Assembly (NCBI RefSeq): GCF_042432905.1
Contig: NZ_JBHLWI010000025.1
Coordinates: 1-64,000, forward strand
Length of the DNA: 64,000 bases
Source of the DNA: Fontibacter flavus
GTDB taxonomy: Bacteria; Bacteroidota; Bacteroidia; Cytophagales; Cyclobacteriaceae
Direction of reading: 5' to 3'
The notes under the pieces are model-generated. The model was not told the origin of the DNA and did no database searches. It saw only the letters and a list, made by a program, of their open reading frames with translations. Of the stretch, positions 28,022 to 37,300 are shown in pieces. Each line of letters opens with the position of its first letter. Position 1 is the stretch's first letter. A program made the position numbers and the translations under genes.

Positions 28022-29770
28022 TTATTTTTTATTCGTTTGAAGTGCGTAAGGAGTATATTTTTCAAGTAATTCCTCATCGATATTCTTATCAAATGAAGCT
28101 ACAGCCGAATTGTCATCCAGGAATACATGGTCTGTACCTACAAGATCCAGGATACCCCATTTGTTCAGGACATCACGGACAGGACCTTTGATACCTGTCA
28201 TACAAACATCTATTCCTGTTTTCCTCCATGACTGAATCCATTCATTAAGCTCATGCGCACCGGTACTGTCAATATTGGTCACACTTTCCATATTAAAGAC
28301 AATCATCCTTACCTGATCGTTCTTATCTGAGATCCACTTATCCAAATTGTCTTTGATGTATTCCACATTTGCAAAATAAACCGGACCGTCTACCCTGACC
28401 ATCAACAAATCATTTCTCTGTTCCAAATTCTGGAATCTGCTGACGTTTCTGAAAATATTGGTTCCTGGAACCCTGCCCAACTGTGCCATATGGGGTCTGG
28501 AAGCCCTGAAAATGACTACCAATAAGGATAACACCATTCCGGCTATAATCCCGGTCTCAATACCCAATGTTAGCGTGATGATAAATGTGGCAATCAACAT
28601 CGCAAAATCTGATTTGTCTTTATGCCATAAATGGATAGGCTCTTTGTAATCGATCAATCCGGATACAGCTACCAAGACTACTGCTGCCAAAATCGCACTT
28701 GGTAGATTGTAGAATAAACCTGTAAAGAACAATAAGGTAAGAACGATCAATACCGTACTGAAAATGGAAGCCAAACCTGTTTTAGCACCTGCATCATTGT
28801 TGACGGCAGTTCTTGAAAAACCACCTGTAACTGGATAACCCTTAAAGAAGGCTGCACCGAAGTTGGCCATTCCCAAACCAATCAATTCTTGGTTAGCATC
28901 CAATCTGTAATTTTTATGCTTGGCCTGAATGGTTTTGGCTACTGCAAAACTCTCCGCAAAACCAACCAATGAAATCGTCAAAGCAATTGGGAACAAAGTG
29001 CCCCAAACTTCCATATCAAAGGAAGGAGACGACAAGGTAGGAAGTCCACTTGGCACATCTCCAACGATTTTGACACCCTGTGAAGTCAGGTCAAAGCCGG
29101 AGACCAATGCGATACCCACAATCACCGCTACCAAAGGCGCCGGAAAACTCTTATGGATTTTCTTACCGTATTTGATGATAATGATACCGATCACTCCGAT
29201 TCCGAAAGTAATCCAATGTATATCACCGATATTCTGGACAATTGCGACTGCCATTTCCTGAATATGTTCGGAATTTGGAAGGTTGATTCGGAATAAGTGC
29301 TTGATCTGACTGAGACCAATGATGATGGCTGCCGCAGATGTAAAGCCGTTAATTACCGGGTGAGATAGGAAATTGACCACAAAACCCAATCGCAATAAAC
29401 CCATTCCAAATTGGATCAGACCCACCAAAAATGCCAGAGAAAGTGCATAAAGCAAATATTGCTCTGGAGAAGAAGGGTTCAAACTGGCTATACCCGCTGC
29501 TGTCAAAAGAGAAACCATCGCAACAGGACCCACGGCCAACTGTCTTGATGTACCAAAAATCGCATAAAGCAGTAAAGGAACCGTCACAGCATACAAGCCA
29601 TGAATAGGCTCAAGTCCTGCAAGCATCGCATATGCCATACCCTGCGGAATCAACATGATTCCTACAGTAAGACCGGCGGATAGATCACCTTGAAGATCGC
29701 TTTTCTTATAATTCGGCAACCAATCTAAGATGGGTAAAAACCCCTTAATGGTATTGGAAATACTTTTCAT
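28022..29770 (-). CDS. SulP-family anion transporter with STAS domain
   Basis: This 582-residue protein has the SulP transmembrane core of about 12-14 helices. The signature GDLSAGLTVGIMLIPQGMAYA sits near 30-50, followed by LEPIHGLYAVTVPLLLYAIFGTSRQLAVGPVAM. A C-terminal cytoplasmic STAS domain (about 450-560) contains VFNMESVTNIDSTGAHEL. SulP proteins move sulfate, bicarbonate or other anions with Na+ or H+. Because the next gene, 4 bp away, is carbonic anhydrase, bicarbonate is the more likely substrate (BicA-like), though this is inference from context. It lies on the same strand as the anhydrase and ends at the strong terminator at 27356. Confidence 0.92.
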   Translation of the reverse strand: MKSISNTIKGFLPILDWLPNYKKSDLQGDLSAGLTVGIMLIPQGMAYAMLAGLEPIHGLYAVTVPLLLYAIFGTSRQLAVGPVAMVSLLTAAGIASLNPSSPEQYLLYALSLAFLVGLIQFGMGLLRLGFVVNFLSHPVINGFTSAAAIIIGLSQIKHLFRINLPNSEHIQEMAVAIVQNIGDIHWITFGIGVIGIIIIKYGKKIHKSFPAPLVAVIVGIALVSGFDLTSQGVKIVGDVPSGLPTLSSPSFDMEVWGTLFPIALTISLVGFAESFAVAKTIQAKHKNYRLDANQELIGLGMANFGAAFFKGYPVTGGFSRTAVNNDAGAKTGLASIFSTVLIVLTLLFFTGLFYNLPSAILAAVVLVAVSGLIDYKEPIHLWHKDKSDFAMLIATFIITLTLGIETGIIAGMVLSLLVVIFRASRPHMAQLGRVPGTNIFRNVSRFQNLEQRNDLLMVRVDGPVYFANVEYIKDNLDKWISDKNDQVRMIVFNMESVTNIDSTGAHELNEWIQSWRKTGIDVCMTGIKGPVRDVLNKWGILDLVGTDHVFLDDNSAVASFDKNIDEELLEKYTPYALQTNKK

Positions 29771-29866
29771 AGTGTTTTATCTATTGTTATTTTATGTTGT
29801 TGAATCGTTAAAGGCTTATAATTCCCATTTCGATAAACAAAAGTCCATACTTTAAGCAAGAGATTT

Positions 29867-29882
29867 GGTGATGTTTGTTACA
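29867..29882. promoter_or_regulatory. Possible Crp/Fnr-type site upstream of SulP
   Basis: GGTGA-N6-TTACA matches the TGTGA-N6-TCACA consensus at eight of ten positions. It lies about 100 bases from the SulP start and 150 from the divergent PhoD-like gene. Weak evidence. Confidence 0.25.
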
Positions 29883-30031
29883 TGTTGGTGTATGGTTAAG
29901 AGAAAATCACAAATAGCGCTAAAATATGAAGGCTATATTAAGCCATCTTTATTTTTTGATCAATTCCTCCAATCGCAAATGGAGATGTCAAATCCTTTGC
30001 TGAAATTTCTTTCCTGATTGATTCCCTTACT

Positions 30032-31054
30032 ATGTCAAAATATAAATTACTGTCGGGCTTCTTCTTGCTCCTCACCATTTCTGCCTTTCAAAATACTTGG
30101 GCTCAAAATCATTCCTCCAAGAAAGCCTTTGTTCAGTCCATCGCTTTTGGCTCCTGTAATAAGCATGATCTTTCCCAACAACTTTGGAACCCAATCAATA
30201 CGGACAAGCCGGATGTTTGGATTTGGTTGGGAGATATTGTCTATGGTGACACCCATGACATGGATTTACTACAAGAAAAATATAAACTTCAAAATGAAGT
30301 CCCTGAATATCAAAAGCTGAAAGCAAATTCAACAGTGATCGGCATTTGGGATGACCATGATTATGGCATCAATGATGGTGGTAAGTATTACTCAAAGAAA
30401 GAAGCTTCCCAACAGCTTTTACTTGATTTTTTGGATGAACCAAAGGAAAGTCCAAGAAGAAACCAAGAAGGTGCTTATTCCTCCCATTCTTTTGGTACAG
30501 GAGATAATTCCGTTAAAATCATACTTTTGGACGCAAGATACCACCGGGACACTTTGAAAAAGGAGAATGGGAAATACATCCCCAATATGGAAGGTACGGT
30601 TTTAGGCGAAGCACAATGGCAATGGCTGGAAAACGAACTCAAAACCAGTAACGCTCGAATCACCATCATTGCTTCAGGAATCCAGGTTATTCCCACCGAA
30701 CATCCCTTCGAAAAATGGGAGAACTTCCCTCAGGAAAGAGAAAGGTTGTTGAATCTGATTGCCAGTTCAAAGGCAAAAAACCCTGTTTTGTTAAGTGGTG
30801 ATAGACATATTGCTGAGATTTCACTTTTGAAGGACTTTAGGTTTCCATACGGACTTTACGAAATCACTTCCTCTGGAATGACCCATACCTGGTCAAATTA
30901 TCGGGAAGAGTATAATCCTTATAGAGTTGGAAACCTCATCGCTTCTCTTCATTATGGAAATCTCAATTTTGACTGGGAAAACGAAAAAATGACTTTTTAC
31001 ATCAAAGGAGAAAATGGGCAGGTCTATTTGGAACAAGTGATTCCTATTCATTGA
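30032..31054 (+). CDS. PhoD-like alkaline phosphatase/phosphodiesterase, secreted
   Basis: This 340-residue protein has a signal peptide ending around TWAQ (residue 25). The metallophosphoesterase motifs follow the PhoD family: AFGSCNKHDL, VWIWLGDIVYGD with metal-binding Asp, IWDDHDYGINDG, and SGDRHIAEI near 250 with the His ligand. It should be a periplasmic Ca/Fe-dependent phosphodiesterase or monoesterase releasing phosphate from organic sources. It is a single-gene unit with a hairpin after it. It is convergent with the NamZ-like gene. Confidence 0.88.
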   Translation: MSKYKLLSGFFLLLTISAFQNTWAQNHSSKKAFVQSIAFGSCNKHDLSQQLWNPINTDKPDVWIWLGDIVYGDTHDMDLLQEKYKLQNEVPEYQKLKANSTVIGIWDDHDYGINDGGKYYSKKEASQQLLLDFLDEPKESPRRNQEGAYSSHSFGTGDNSVKIILLDARYHRDTLKKENGKYIPNMEGTVLGEAQWQWLENELKTSNARITIIASGIQVIPTEHPFEKWENFPQERERLLNLIASSKAKNPVLLSGDRHIAEISLLKDFRFPYGLYEITSSGMTHTWSNYREEYNPYRVGNLIASLHYGNLNFDWENEKMTFYIKGENGQVYLEQVIPIH

Positions 31055-31114
31055 TGATAAAACATCAAATCATAACATCCATCCTATTTAGGGAAATAAT
31101 GTACCCCTTAAGCA

Positions 31115-31141
31115 GCAATCCCATTAGGGATTGCCTATTTA
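31115..31141 (+). terminator. Terminator after the PhoD-like gene
   Basis: GCAATCCC (31115-31122) pairs with GGGATTGC (31127-31134) around a 4-nt loop, followed by a T-rich tail on the plus strand. It lies about 60 bp past the stop. Confidence 0.6.
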
Positions 31142-31146
31142 TAATT

Positions 31147-32346
31147 TCAATACAGCCTGTATTTCTCCCGCATCACCTTAAACGTATCCAAATCCTTCTG
31201 CCAACTTGCCCTGATTTCCGCCTCTGATTTTCCTGCCAGGATATCTTTCCTCAATTGGTCAGTTCCTGCCAACTTATCAAAAAAGGTGTTGAAGAATTTT
31301 TCTTTCTTACCTGAAATCTCATAAGCCCCAAGCAGATACTTCAAGGTAAACTGATGGTCCAAAGGCTCATTCCGCAAATCCTCTCCATAACATAATCTAT
31401 CCTGTTGTGGTGGATTTTTGGACATCCCTACAATGCTGACCGGGGTAAAGGTAAAATCTCCAAATTTAGGGTCTGGATAACCATAGACTTGAAAAGGATA
31501 ATATGTTCCCCTACCCAATGACAAATCTGTTCCCTCAAAATAACACAATGACGGATAAAGTCTGATCGCTGTATCATTGGGCAAATTTGGTGATGGTTTT
31601 ACAGGAAGACTATAAGATTTGGAATGGTTCCAATTTTTGACTTTCACTACCTGGATTTCCGGTTGGGATTTACCTGCCAACCAACCCTCTCCTATGATCA
31701 TTTGGGCCAACTCCCCTACTGTTAGACCATGGACTACCGGTATGGGGTGCATGCCCACAAAGCTTTCAAATCCTTTTTTCAACACGGGCCCATCTACATA
31801 ATTACCATTCGGATTGGGTCGGTCAAAAATCAATAAAGGCATACCGTGTTCAGCACAGCTTTCCATCACATAATGCATGGTGCTGATATAAGTAAAAAAC
31901 CTCACCCCCACATCCTGTAAATCATAAATCAGGATATCAATATCCGATAGCGCTTCAGCAGAAGGTTTTTTATTGTTGCCATATAAAGAAACGATGGGGA
32001 GACCGGTGCTTTTATCAATTTCTGATTTGACCTCTTCGCCGGCATCTGCATCACCCCGGAAACCATGTTCGGGCACAAAAACTTTCATTACATTGACACC
32101 CTCCATCATCAGGTAATCTACTAGGTGGATATTGTTTTTGCTAGTCAAAATTGATGTCTGATTCACCACTAACCCTACCCTTTTTCCTTCCAATAGAGGC
32201 AGGTAAATTTCAGGTTGATCTGCAGCGGGTAAAATCTCCCCTTGGATCAAGACTGATTCTTTTGGCGTTTCTGGCTTCTTATTTTTGCAAAAAGCAAAAG
32301 AACTGAGTAAAAAACTGAAGAGAATCATCAATTTGAATGGCTTCAT
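31147..32346 (-). CDS. DUF1343 protein, NamZ-type exo-beta-N-acetylmuramidase
   Basis: This 399-residue protein has an N-terminal export signal (FKLMILFSFLLSSFAFC); the Cys at about 20 could be lipidated although the lipobox is atypical. It has the DUF1343 core: KRVGLVVNQTS, VPEHGFRGDADAGE, YDLQDVGVRFFTY and FDRPNPNG. Characterised members (Bacillus NamZ and the Tannerella homologue) release terminal N-acetylmuramic acid from peptidoglycan fragments. A role in cell-wall sugar recovery in the periplasm follows from the family. Its start is only about 40 bp from the divergent LolC/E-type gene. Confidence 0.88.
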   Translation of the reverse strand: MKPFKLMILFSFLLSSFAFCKNKKPETPKESVLIQGEILPAADQPEIYLPLLEGKRVGLVVNQTSILTSKNNIHLVDYLMMEGVNVMKVFVPEHGFRGDADAGEEVKSEIDKSTGLPIVSLYGNNKKPSAEALSDIDILIYDLQDVGVRFFTYISTMHYVMESCAEHGMPLLIFDRPNPNGNYVDGPVLKKGFESFVGMHPIPVVHGLTVGELAQMIIGEGWLAGKSQPEIQVVKVKNWNHSKSYSLPVKPSPNLPNDTAIRLYPSLCYFEGTDLSLGRGTYYPFQVYGYPDPKFGDFTFTPVSIVGMSKNPPQQDRLCYGEDLRNEPLDHQFTLKYLLGAYEISGKKEKFFNTFFDKLAGTDQLRKDILAGKSEAEIRASWQKDLDTFKVMREKYRLY

Positions 32347-32386
32347 GTTTATTTTGCGCTAGATTTTGACCAAATTAATAAATTCC

Positions 32387-33604
32387 TTGAACCTTTCTTA
32401 TTTCATTGCCAAAAGAATCAGCTTTAAAAGAACAGGAGGCTTTACCGGGACCATCCATAGGATAGCTGTGGCTTCTGTGGCCATAGGCATTGCTATTTCC
32501 CTGATTTCTTTCATGATATTGGGAGGGTTTCAAAATGAAATTTCCAACAAGGTATTTTCTTTCACCGGACATTTTCAGGTCATGCGCTTCATGTCCGGAA
32601 ATGCCTTTGAAGAATCCCCAACTTCTAAAAAGTCTGACTTTTTTAGAACATACCAGCAGGAATCCAATATCAGGCATGTACAGTCTTTTGCGCATAAGCC
32701 TGGATTGCTCAAAGGAGACAATGAAGTAGAAGGCGTCCTGATGAAAGGTGTTGGGCCCGAATTCGATTCTCTTGCTTTTAAGCCTTCCATTAAAAAAGGT
32801 AGATTTATCCAATTCTTGGACTCCTCTGCCAGTAACGAGGTGGTGATGAGTACCAAAATCGCTAACAAATTGCTGCTCGATGTGGGAGACCGTGTCACCA
32901 TGTATTATGTGCAGGAACCTCCCAGATTTAGAAGATTGGAAATAGTGGGTCTGTACGAAACATTCCTGGAAAACTTTGACGACAAAATCATTATTGGCGA
33001 TATTCAGACCATTAGAAACCTCAATGGTTGGTCTGAAGATCAGGTGGGCGGATTTGAAATTTTTGTAAATGACCCGACAAAGTTGGAGGAATTTGAAGAA
33101 CCGCTTAACGACATATTGGACTATGATCTTAAATTGGTCAAAGTTACCGACAAATACTTGGAGATTTTTGACTGGCTTCAATTGCTCAACAATAACGTGT
33201 ACATTTTCTTGGGATTGATTCTTTTTGTCGCAGCCTTCAATATGGTTTCCATTCTCTTTATTTTGATCATGGAAAGGACCCAAATGATCGGAATCTTAAA
33301 ATCACTTGGTGCCAAAAATAGGCTGATTAGGAGGGTGTTTGTCTGGAATGGTATAAGAATTATAGGAAGAGGCCTTCTTATCGGAAACGGCATCGCCGTG
33401 ACTTTTGGCTGGCTACAGGACAAGTTCAAGTTGATTCCCCTTGACCCTGAAAATTATTACATGAGCTTTGTCCCTATTTTTTGGAACTGGCCCGTATTTA
33501 TTATCATGAACTTTGTGGTGTTATTGGTAACCACTTTGGTGCTCTTTTTACCGGCCATGGTCATCAGCAACATCCAACCTATCAAAGCTATACGCTTCGA
33601 TTAG
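32387..33604 (+). CDS. ABC transporter permease, LolC/LolE-FtsX type
   Basis: No ATG exists near the expected start. The frame opens with TTG at 32366, but the second TTG at 32387 gives LNLSYFIAKR, which matches the usual (M)NLxYFIAKR start of this family, so I place the start there. The protein of about 405 residues has one helix near residue 30-50 (IAVASVAIGIAISLISFMIL), a large periplasmic domain, and three C-terminal helices with ERTQMIGILKSLGAKNRLI, the FtsX coupling segment. LolC/E-type permeases extract lipoproteins for outer-membrane sorting. No ATPase (LolD) is adjacent. The 3' end overlaps the convergent glycosyltransferase gene by 17 bp. Confidence 0.88.
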   Translation: MNLSYFIAKRISFKRTGGFTGTIHRIAVASVAIGIAISLISFMILGGFQNEISNKVFSFTGHFQVMRFMSGNAFEESPTSKKSDFFRTYQQESNIRHVQSFAHKPGLLKGDNEVEGVLMKGVGPEFDSLAFKPSIKKGRFIQFLDSSASNEVVMSTKIANKLLLDVGDRVTMYYVQEPPRFRRLEIVGLYETFLENFDDKIIIGDIQTIRNLNGWSEDQVGGFEIFVNDPTKLEEFEEPLNDILDYDLKLVKVTDKYLEIFDWLQLLNNNVYIFLGLILFVAAFNMVSILFILIMERTQMIGILKSLGAKNRLIRRVFVWNGIRIIGRGLLIGNGIAVTFGWLQDKFKLIPLDPENYYMSFVPIFWNWPVFIIMNFVVLLVTTLVLFLPAMVISNIQPIKAIRFD

Positions 33605-34334
33605 GCCTATAACGGACAAAAAAACTCTTGATTTTGAGATAAATCACCCCGAATACTGCCTCTCTGAATATATGCGTACTCATCTTGGAAGTTCCTTTGG
33701 TTCTATCTGTAAAAATAATAGGCACTTCCTTGATCTTAAAACCAAGTTTCCATGTAGTAAACTTCATCTCAATCTGAAAGGCATATCCAATGAACTGGAT
33801 ACTGTTTAGGTTAATGGCTTCCAACACCCGCCTGGTATAACACTTGAATCCCGCGGTAGCATCTTTGATGGGCATACCTGTGATAAATTGTACATATTTG
33901 CTTGCAAAAAAAGACATCAATACCCTTCCCATTGGCCAATTGACCACATTGACTCCGGTGATGTACCGGGAACCGATAGCCATATCATAGCCTTCTTCAG
34001 CACAAGCTTTGTATAGGCGGATTAGATCCTGAGGATTATGGGAGAAATCAGCATCCATTTCGAAGATATACTGGTACCCATTCATCAAACCATATCGAAA
34101 ACCCTCTATATAAGCAGTCCCCAAACCCAACTTTCCTTCTCTTTGAATTAAATGAAGTCGCTCAGGAAAGTCTTTTTTTAAGTTTTTGACTACTTCTGCA
34201 GTACCATCAGGAGAATTATCATCTATGATCAGCAGATCAAAATCACCCTCAAGTCCCATGACCTTAAGGATTATCTCCTGGATATTTTCCAGCTCATTAT
34301 AAGTGGGGATGATGACGAGTTTATCTTGTTGCAT
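33588..34334 (-). CDS. Polyprenol monophosphomannose synthase-type glycosyltransferase (GT2)
   Basis: This 248-residue protein is a soluble-type GT2 enzyme with no C-terminal membrane helices. It has the nucleotide-sugar fold start LVIIPTYNELENIQEII, the DDNSPDGTA metal/UDP region near 40, the MDADFSHNP DxD motif near 92, and the characteristic QIEMKFTTWKLGFKIKEVPI segment of dolichyl-phosphate mannosyl synthases. It transfers mannose (or glucose) from GDP-sugar to undecaprenyl phosphate at the inner leaflet, supplying lipid-linked sugar for glycosylation. It is a lone gene overlapping the convergent permease gene by 17 bp. Confidence 0.9.
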   Translation of the reverse strand: MQQDKLVIIPTYNELENIQEIILKVMGLEGDFDLLIIDDNSPDGTAEVVKNLKKDFPERLHLIQREGKLGLGTAYIEGFRYGLMNGYQYIFEMDADFSHNPQDLIRLYKACAEEGYDMAIGSRYITGVNVVNWPMGRVLMSFFASKYVQFITGMPIKDATAGFKCYTRRVLEAINLNSIQFIGYAFQIEMKFTTWKLGFKIKEVPIIFTDRTKGTSKMSTHIFREAVFGVIYLKIKSFFVRYRPNRSV

Positions 34335-34436
34335 AAAAACAGAAAGCCAAAAATATGATTTATCACATGGAATTATAGTCTCTAAAGCAAAAAATCATAA
34401 AATTGCTTTATAATTGCCTACAAATTCCATTTGAAC

Positions 34437-35324
34437 ATGATGAAAATCGGCGTGATCACCTATGAAAACCGGGGTTCCTATGCTGCTTCCAATGTAGTAG
34501 ATGAAGATGAATTATTGGAAAACCTACTCCAGGAAATGGGCCTTGACTTTACTTTTGAAGTTTGGTCTGACCTGTCAGTGGATTGGAAACAGTATGATTT
34601 ACTGCTGATCAAATCACCCTGGGATTATTTCGATCACTATCCCGAGTTTTTAAACTGGTGCCAAAAAATACAGAATTTGGGGATCAGAACCTTAAATGCC
34701 ATGGAAACCATCATTTGGAATTCGGATAAATGGTACCTGAAGACTATTCAGGAAAAAGGCTTCCCGATTGTCCCCACCCATTTTTTGCACAAGGGAGAAG
34801 GAGTCGATTTGGGTCAGGCTTTTGAGGATTTCTCTACAGAGCAGCTGATCCTCAAACCAACAGTAAGTGGTGGTGCCAAAAATACCCTGAAGTTGCATAA
34901 AGATGATTGGAAAAATCAGGAAGATAAGATCAGGACACTTCTTTCTGAAGAAGATTTTATGATACAGCCTTTTGTGGAAGAAGTAGCCACAACAGGAGAA
35001 TATTCCTATATCTTTTTCAATGGTAAATTTTCGCATGCCGTATTGAAAAGTCCTAAAAAAGGAGAGTTCAGGGTACAGCACTTTTTTGGTGGAGAAATCC
35101 ATGTCATCTCTCCTACTCCCACTCAATTGGATTACTTACAGCAGCTTGTCCATGAATTCGCCAAGGATACCCTTTATGGACGTGTGGACGGTGTCTGGAT
35201 CGAGGGGGTATTTTACTTGATGGAGCTCGAACTAATCGAACCATATCTGTTTCTGTTTACCGATAAAAAAGCCTTGGCCAATTATCGACAAGCCCTTTCA
35301 GATAGGATAAGTACGGCAATTTAG
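34437..35324 (+). CDS. ATP-grasp ligase-like protein (RimK/DcsG-like)
   Basis: The start is the ATG at 34437 (another ATG follows at once; the frame also opens at a TTG at 34431). The protein of about 295 residues has the two-domain ATP-grasp layout: an N-terminal Rossmann-like part (KIGVITYENRG, LLLIKSPWDYFDHYPEFL), the ATP-binding segment LILKPTVSGGAKNTLKL, and acidic metal ligands in VDGVWIEGVFYLMELELIEPYLF. It resembles glutathione synthase/RimK-type enzymes and the DcsG-like group. The substrates are unknown and no partner gene lies beside it. It probably ligates a carboxylate to an amine using ATP. Confidence 0.8.
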   Translation: MMKIGVITYENRGSYAASNVVDEDELLENLLQEMGLDFTFEVWSDLSVDWKQYDLLLIKSPWDYFDHYPEFLNWCQKIQNLGIRTLNAMETIIWNSDKWYLKTIQEKGFPIVPTHFLHKGEGVDLGQAFEDFSTEQLILKPTVSGGAKNTLKLHKDDWKNQEDKIRTLLSEEDFMIQPFVEEVATTGEYSYIFFNGKFSHAVLKSPKKGEFRVQHFFGGEIHVISPTPTQLDYLQQLVHEFAKDTLYGRVDGVWIEGVFYLMELELIEPYLFLFTDKKALANYRQALSDRISTAI

Positions 35325-35459
35325 AGCATATTGCTACAATAGCTGAGTTTGCTTCCTGATTTTCAAATAACAGGAATTCTTTGAGTTAAAGTGTTAATAA
35401 AGATTAGATTATTTTGCTTTGAGGTATATTCTGACTGATATGCCATTAAGTTCTATAAA

Positions 35460-35494
35460 ATTGATTTTGCATGAAAATAACATGCAAAATCAAT
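35460..35494 (-). terminator. 14-bp hairpin 3' of the esterase gene
   Basis: ATTGATTTTGCATG (35460-35473) is a perfect inverted repeat of 35481-35494 around a 7-nt A/T loop. On the minus strand TTTTAT follows, so it probably terminates the esterase mRNA. The stem is AT-rich and longer than needed. Confidence 0.55.
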
Positions 35495-35522
35495 CCTACA
35501 AATGGAAAATGGACTATTGAAT

Positions 35523-36473
35523 TCAAGCTCCACTTTTATCATTTAGGAAGCCATTCACATCTAACCAGTGTATGAAGGCGTCAAACCAGCGATTACTGGT
35601 ACGGTTGGGGTTTCCGAGGCCAAAACCATGGCCCCCGTTCTGATAAAGATGAAACTCAACAGGTCTTCCTGCATTGAACCAAGATTCTACCACACCGAAT
35701 TGCCCCCTGAAAAGGAAATCATCTGTAGCGATAACATTGAACATTGGGGGAGCATTTGCGGGCACTTCAACAGGCCCCATACCTCCATATATCGGACCGA
35801 TAAATGCTAATTCCATGGACTTAGAATTCAATGTACAGTGCATCGTTAAGCCTGCACCGGCAGAAAAACCAATCATTCCTATTCTTGATAGATCAACACC
35901 CCATTCCTGTGCCCTTTCTACAATCATGGCATAGGCTGCCTCCGCATCCTCCAATTGGTTAGTCAAATCCCATCTTGGAGGGCTTGTCGGAGCAGCATTT
36001 TGGGAGGAATTGGAAGTATTGGCTGCAGCAGCGAAACTACGGTTCATAGATTCACCAAAGTCTTCAAGTGATTCTGGGGTAGGTTGAAGACGGTATTTAA
36101 GAACAAAGGCTGCTATTCCCTGGTCTGCCAATGCTTGGGCCACTTCCCATCCTTCATTGCCCATGGAAAGCCATCTGAAACCTCCTCCAGGCGCTACGAT
36201 AACGGCTGCACCATTTGCTTTGCCGGGCTCAGGTAGAAATGGGGTTAAAGTAGCAGTAGAGATGTTCCTTGCCATGGGATCTCCCCATTGACGAAACCAA
36301 GTTTCAGGGGCGTTTTGTCCAGCGACTCCGCCAGTTCCAAGAAGAATGGCATTCGGTTCAACTGGATTTTCAAGGGGATAGATTGTCCCGTCCTGCGCCT
36401 TTACCGATGCAGTGAAGACAAGCAAAAAGACTAAAGATGCTATTTTTTTAAAGTTTGTGAATGTATCAGGCAT
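35523..36473 (-). CDS. Secreted alpha/beta hydrolase (acetyl-esterase type)
   Basis: This 316-residue protein has a signal peptide ending near SVKAQ (residue 26). Its motifs are VIVAPGGGFRWLS (an HGG-like oxyanion loop with P-G-G-G), nucleophile Ser in GFSAGAG near 200, an Asp in the ATDDFLF region and His in GGHGFG near 285. It belongs to the BD-FAE/esterase group common in Bacteroidota polysaccharide deacetylation, but no CAZyme is nearby and the substrate is unknown. It is a single-gene unit with a hairpin after it. Confidence 0.85.
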   Translation of the reverse strand: MPDTFTNFKKIASLVFLLVFTASVKAQDGTIYPLENPVEPNAILLGTGGVAGQNAPETWFRQWGDPMARNISTATLTPFLPEPGKANGAAVIVAPGGGFRWLSMGNEGWEVAQALADQGIAAFVLKYRLQPTPESLEDFGESMNRSFAAAANTSNSSQNAAPTSPPRWDLTNQLEDAEAAYAMIVERAQEWGVDLSRIGMIGFSAGAGLTMHCTLNSKSMELAFIGPIYGGMGPVEVPANAPPMFNVIATDDFLFRGQFGVVESWFNAGRPVEFHLYQNGGHGFGLGNPNRTSNRWFDAFIHWLDVNGFLNDKSGA

Positions 36474-36628
36474 AGTGAGAGATAGATTAGTAGAAGACCG
36501 AAAATAAACATATTTTTTTAAAAATCATTTGAAGATTCTGGGCAATAATAGCTTCAGGATTTTCCAAATCATAACTTGAATTCTATATCTTTCCCCGCCC
36601 TAATCTCCATGCTTTAAAAAAATTTATT

Positions 36629-37159
36629 TTATTTCCTTCGCTTCAACTCAAGCTTCATCATCAGATCTGTCTGTTCATCAGTTCCGAGCATAAAGAGGTG
36701 TTTGTCGAAGGTCCTGAAACCTTGCTTTTCATAAAAGCGGATTGCTTTATGGTTTTCCTCCCAGACTCCCAACCAAATAAAATCCGCATGATGCTGTTTG
36801 GCTATTGCTACCGCTTTTTCAATTAGCATTCGTCCGACTTTTTTACCCTGAAATTCCTTTAAAACATAAATCCGTTCTATTTCCACAGCATTTTCATCTT
36901 TCAACTCGGACTGTGATTCTTTAAAGTTTAATTTGAGGTACCCGATAACCTCATTACCCATGAAGGTAAAATAAAACTCAGCATTTGGATCATTAAGTTC
37001 TGCAATCAATTTGGATGTGGAAAAACCTTCATCCAAGTACTTCTGCATATTTTCTTCGGAATTGGGTGCCGCAAAGGTTTCATAAAAAGTCTTCTTACCT
37101 ATTTGCTGCAACTGTTCTACCTCTTGAATTGATACTTTGGAAATTTCAATAGCATTCAT
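36629..37159 (-). CDS. GNAT-family N-acetyltransferase
   Basis: This 176-residue GNAT protein has the acetyl-CoA loop in IERIYVLKEFQGKKVGRMLIEKA, with Q-G-K-K-V-G as the pyrophosphate-binding turn. WLGVWEENHKAIRFYEKQGF is the typical C-terminal strand and helix carrying the conserved Asn/Tyr. The overall length and the FYETFAAPNSEENMQKYL segment resemble the PaiA/YuaI spermidine-acetyltransferase-like group. The substrate is unproven. The gene stands alone, with 140-150 bp gaps on each side. Confidence 0.88.
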   Translation of the reverse strand: MNAIEISKVSIQEVEQLQQIGKKTFYETFAAPNSEENMQKYLDEGFSTSKLIAELNDPNAEFYFTFMGNEVIGYLKLNFKESQSELKDENAVEIERIYVLKEFQGKKVGRMLIEKAVAIAKQHHADFIWLGVWEENHKAIRFYEKQGFRTFDKHLFMLGTDEQTDLMMKLELKRRK

Positions 37160-37300
37160 AAGGCCTAAAATAGGGATAATTTGGCCCTTTTATCAAGTCC
37201 ACTGACTATCAAAATTGAAAATACTTTTGGCAACACTAAATGTTGAATAGAAAGTTTCTATGAAGGTTATTTCTAGCACACATTATAAAAATTTAATGAC

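Noticed and set aside
32375..33283. Minus-strand ORF of 302 codons opposite the LolC/E-type gene
   Set aside because: It lies fully inside a well-supported gene and its translation shows no recognisable family; long antisense frames are common in this composition.
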